The notes under the pieces: generated by a model | The model's database searches: none | Told to the model about the DNA's origin: nothing | What the model saw: only the letters and a program-made list of their open reading frames with translations | NCBI GenBank assembly: GCA_027364845.1 | Contig: DAHXOO010000011.1 | Span: 1-60,775, forward strand | DNA length: 60,775 bases | From: Pseudomonadota bacterium | GTDB lineage: Bacteria > Pseudomonadota > Gammaproteobacteria > Acidiferrobacterales > UBA6901 | Reading direction: 5' to 3' | Program-made: the position numbers and the translations under genes | Shown here: in pieces, positions 58,702 through 60,775 of the stretch | Layout: every line of letters begins with the position of its first letter | Numbering within the stretch: position 1 is the first letter of the stretch

Positions 58702-59355
58702 TTGCTGAGTCGTTGCGGCTGTGCGGCCGCGGTGATCATGTTGTTCGCCGCGGCCGCTTTCTCTAATGCAGTCGCCGGAGAGCGAACCCAGCGTTTTGCA
58801 GTGGAACTCGCCGTCCTGGCCAACCAAAGTCACCGGCTTTTGGGTGCCGGGCTCGCGCCTGCGCAGCGCGAGCGGCTGCGAGCCAAGGTGGACAGCGCGC
58901 TCGCTGTGCTTCCGCTGTTGGCGCGTGACTGTTTCGAGGAGCAGCGGCGCCGGGATGACCCGCGGCTGCTGGCGCGGTTGCGTCGGCTGCAGGTCGTGTA
59001 CAAGCACGGGCAGTTCGTGACGCTTGCGACCGATCTCGACCATCTCTCCCGCCGCTACCCCGTGGACATGCGCGGTCTGCTGCCTCTGCCGTCTGCCCCG
59101 CTCGCCGTGCGCGCCGGACGCGCACTGTACGAAAATCTGTGCATGGCCTGCCATGCCTTTTCTGACCCGAAATCGCCTGCTCCCGCGCCTGACCTGTTCG
59201 CTATGGCACGAATGCTCTCTCCGACGCAGCTTGTTGTGAGCCTGCTCAGCGGCGTGCGTGGTACGCCTTCGACAACGCTGGTGAACCCGCTTAGCAACCA
59301 GAACGTCATTGACCTGGCGGCCTATCTCAAGGACGGTATTCCTCCCAAGCCTTAA
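58702..59355 (+). CDS. Periplasmic monohaem cytochrome c
   Basis: About 217 residues. An N-terminal hydrophobic leader (AAAVIMLFAAAAFSNAVAG), a helical middle region and one haem-binding CMACH near the C-terminal third, followed by YLKDGIPP typical of class I cytochromes. The start is unclear: TTG 58702 gives a well-formed leader just after the rhodanese stop, while ATG 58648 would overlap that gene by 49 bases. Probably takes electrons from a sulfur-oxidising step of this operon. Confidence 0.85.
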   Translation: MLSRCGCAAAVIMLFAAAAFSNAVAGERTQRFAVELAVLANQSHRLLGAGLAPAQRERLRAKVDSALAVLPLLARDCFEEQRRRDDPRLLARLRRLQVVYKHGQFVTLATDLDHLSRRYPVDMRGLLPLPSAPLAVRAGRALYENLCMACHAFSDPKSPAPAPDLFAMARMLSPTQLVVSLLSGVRGTPSTTLVNPLSNQNVIDLAAYLKDGIPPKP

Positions 59356-59357
59356 GC

Positions 59358-59387
59358 TGCAGGCCGACGTGCTGGTGTCGGCCTGCA
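59358..59387 (+). terminator. Strong stem-loop ending the sulfur operon
   Basis: Perfect 11-base arms TGCAGGCCGAC and GTCGGCCTGCA with an 8-base loop, three bases after the cytochrome stop. No T-run follows, so it may be a weak terminator or an mRNA-stabilising end. Confidence 0.7.
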
Positions 59388-59906
59388 ACGTCCGACTCCT
59401 TTCGTACTCCTGTGATGTGTTCCTGCGCAAAACGAGGCAGGCGAGAAAGTGCGAGGACGGCGCGCAGACGGAGGGAAAATGCAACAGGAGGATTGAACCG
59501 GCGTCGATTCATTGCCGGAAAGATGGGACAGCCGTACCGTTATGCATGCCGGGGATGGCGGACACCCTTCCGGCCAGTGGTGAAAGACGCGCTATGCTGT
59601 CGGAACGGTATCTGTCACCCGAGAGACGGCAATCGAACCCTCATCTTTGTCGATTCGGATGTCAGCGCATCCAGGGGCCCCGCATGGGCTGGCACGACCA
59701 CCTTCGCAAGTTGCCCCGAGTCGCCGAAATTCGACGACTGATTTTTCAGGGTGACAAGGTTCCCATGCCGTTCCCTTCAGGAAGAGGCGGAGCTTGCCTC
59801 CGGACGATCAACTGTTCATCGAGCACTTCCGACCGTGTGCGCCGAAAACGGCATGACTGCTCGTCATGATTGCGCGGCATTCGACAGCGCGATATTCACG
59901 GGTATA
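59388..59906. other. Spacer between the sulfur operon and the insertion sequence
   Basis: About 520 bases. Several short overlapping frames occur but none has a recognisable motif or start. I see no repeat or RNA gene. Confidence 0.4.
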
Positions 59907-59914
59907 TATTTAAA
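59907..59914. repeat. Presumed 8-bp target-site duplication of the ISL3 element
   Basis: TATTTAAA, eight A+T bases immediately outside the element's terminal sequence. ISL3-family elements duplicate 8 bp of A+T-rich target. The second copy would be beyond the right edge. Confidence 0.4.
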
Positions 59915-60775
59915 GGCTCTTCCGACATTCGTGTGGGTAGGCACCTGAACGATCAGGGGGCACAGCCCACGGGATAGAGATCCAGGGCTCCGCAGTGAAA
60001 GAGAATGGCAATGCGGTACTGGGAAGCTTCGGTAGCCCCGGGCATTCGCCTTGATGAGCTGGATCCGGCCATTGGTGCCTTCGGCCACGGCATTGGTGAT
60101 GCGGTGTTTCGTGTAGGCCAGGAGTCCGGGAAGATGGCGCTTCAGGGTCTTGGCAGCAGTGATGATCGGAGCCAAACGCGAATGGGTTGCCCAGAAGTAC
60201 CAGCGGTCGAAGAACTTTCTGGCCGAGCCGGTGTAATGGTAGTTCCAGAATTCGGAGAACGCCTCCTTGATGGTCCAGGCGTGCCCGACCTTGAGAGTGT
60301 CGACCTGCAGTGCAGCGAAGTGCTCACGCTGGCGCTCGGTGAAGTGCTTCGGGTTTTTGAGCCAGAGATACTTCGTTCTTGTGAGCGTCTCTTGCCCCTG
60401 AGCCCTGAGGTCGCGGTGTTCCTTGCGGCGCACGAGATCGACGGCTTTGTTGAGCTCCTTCGCACAATGGAACTTGTCGTGCACGATGGCCGCCTTCGGT
60501 GCGGCAGCGCGGGTAGCCTCCATGTAGTTTTCCCACATGTCCATCGTGACTGCCCGGATGCCTTCCCGCTGCGCCTCAGGGATCGTGGCCAAGAGCGTAT
60601 CGGCAGCCTCGCGCGTGCGGTCGGGGACGACGTCGAGGACCCGTTTGCCGGCGATGTCGTGGAGCACCGAGACGTAGTCATGCCCCTTCCCGAAGCTCTT
60701 CTCATCGAGTCCGACATAGGTCAGGTGACCGAGCGAGCGGCGAGTGAGCCCGCGGGAGACGGCGCGCTCCATGAT
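59915..60775 (-). mobile_element. ISL3-family insertion sequence (one end visible)
   Basis: The terminus GGCTCTTCCGACATTCGTGT at 59915 resembles ISL3 inverted-repeat ends and lies just past the transposase stop. The element continues past the window edge, so its other end cannot be seen. Confidence 0.7.
59953..60775 (-). pseudogene. ISL3-family transposase, frameshifted and partial
   Basis: The DDE core is readable: VGLDEKSFGKGHDY (first Asp), VHDKFHCAKELNKAVD (second) and AEGTNGRIQLIKANARGYRSF (Glu). At about 60022 the expected end (QYRIAILFHCGALDLYP) lies in another frame, ending at a stop at 59953-59955; the unshifted frame instead runs on to 59864 with unrelated residues. A one-base indel therefore disrupts the last ~20 residues. 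The N-terminus lies beyond the window. Confidence 0.8.

Overview
The window looks like a G+C-rich chromosomal segment of a gammaproteobacterial sulfur-oxidising chemolithotroph. Housekeeping blocks (prfB-lysS; miaA-hfq-hflX-hflK-hflC-DUF2065-hisZ-purA; a zur-znu zinc locus) have typical gammaproteobacterial order. Around them are a dsrA gene, a DsrC relative, TusA, DsrE-like proteins, three rhodaneses, YeeE/YedE and TauE/SafE transporters and a [NiFe]-hydrogenase maturation set. An Acidiferrobacter-like lineage would fit, but the species cannot be fixed from sequence reading alone.

Layout: 1-1153 is the start of a dsr operon running off the left edge (dsrA, minus). Divergent from it (1724-5777, plus) is a compact set: TauD-type dioxygenase, two uncharacterised proteins, a Cas6/Cmx6-like protein with no CRISPR array, a DsrC-family protein lacking both C-terminal cysteines, and a two-domain rhodanese. 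5749-14145 (minus) holds a ClC channel, VOC protein, MsrB, two Fe(II)/2OG oxygenases, a TrpD2-like protein, a Rieske ferredoxin, a TauE/SafE transporter and two conserved unknowns. 14579-19478 (minus) is a lipopolysaccharide glycosyltransferase/ligase block with a transposase relic. 19817-21712 is a secreted phosphoesterase whose signal-peptide region contains an in-frame amber codon. 22036-34918 is mostly core genes, including the prfB programmed frameshift. 35046-38357 is the zinc regulon with two Zur-type palindromes. 38450-43495 has an outer-membrane protein, a PDO-thioredoxin reductase fusion and an orphan pyruvate dehydrogenase E1 pair. 45173-49421 is hupK-hypC-hypD-hypX behind a perfect FNR-type site. 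49994-53609 encodes a periplasmic binding protein, a sensor kinase and a sigma54 activator.

The most interesting unit is 53731-59387: a textbook sigma54 promoter followed by twelve tightly packed genes. They encode a split YeeE/YedE transporter, TusA, three very small membrane proteins (one of 30 residues, one ending in Gly-Gly-Cys), an inactivated membrane-anchored rhodanese, three DsrE/F/H-like proteins, an active-type periplasmic rhodanese and a cytochrome c. A stem-loop follows the last gene. I read this as a candidate uptake and relay system for thiosulfate or sulfane sulfur, controlled by the adjacent three-gene sensory system. The right edge is an ISL3-family insertion sequence with a frameshifted transposase.
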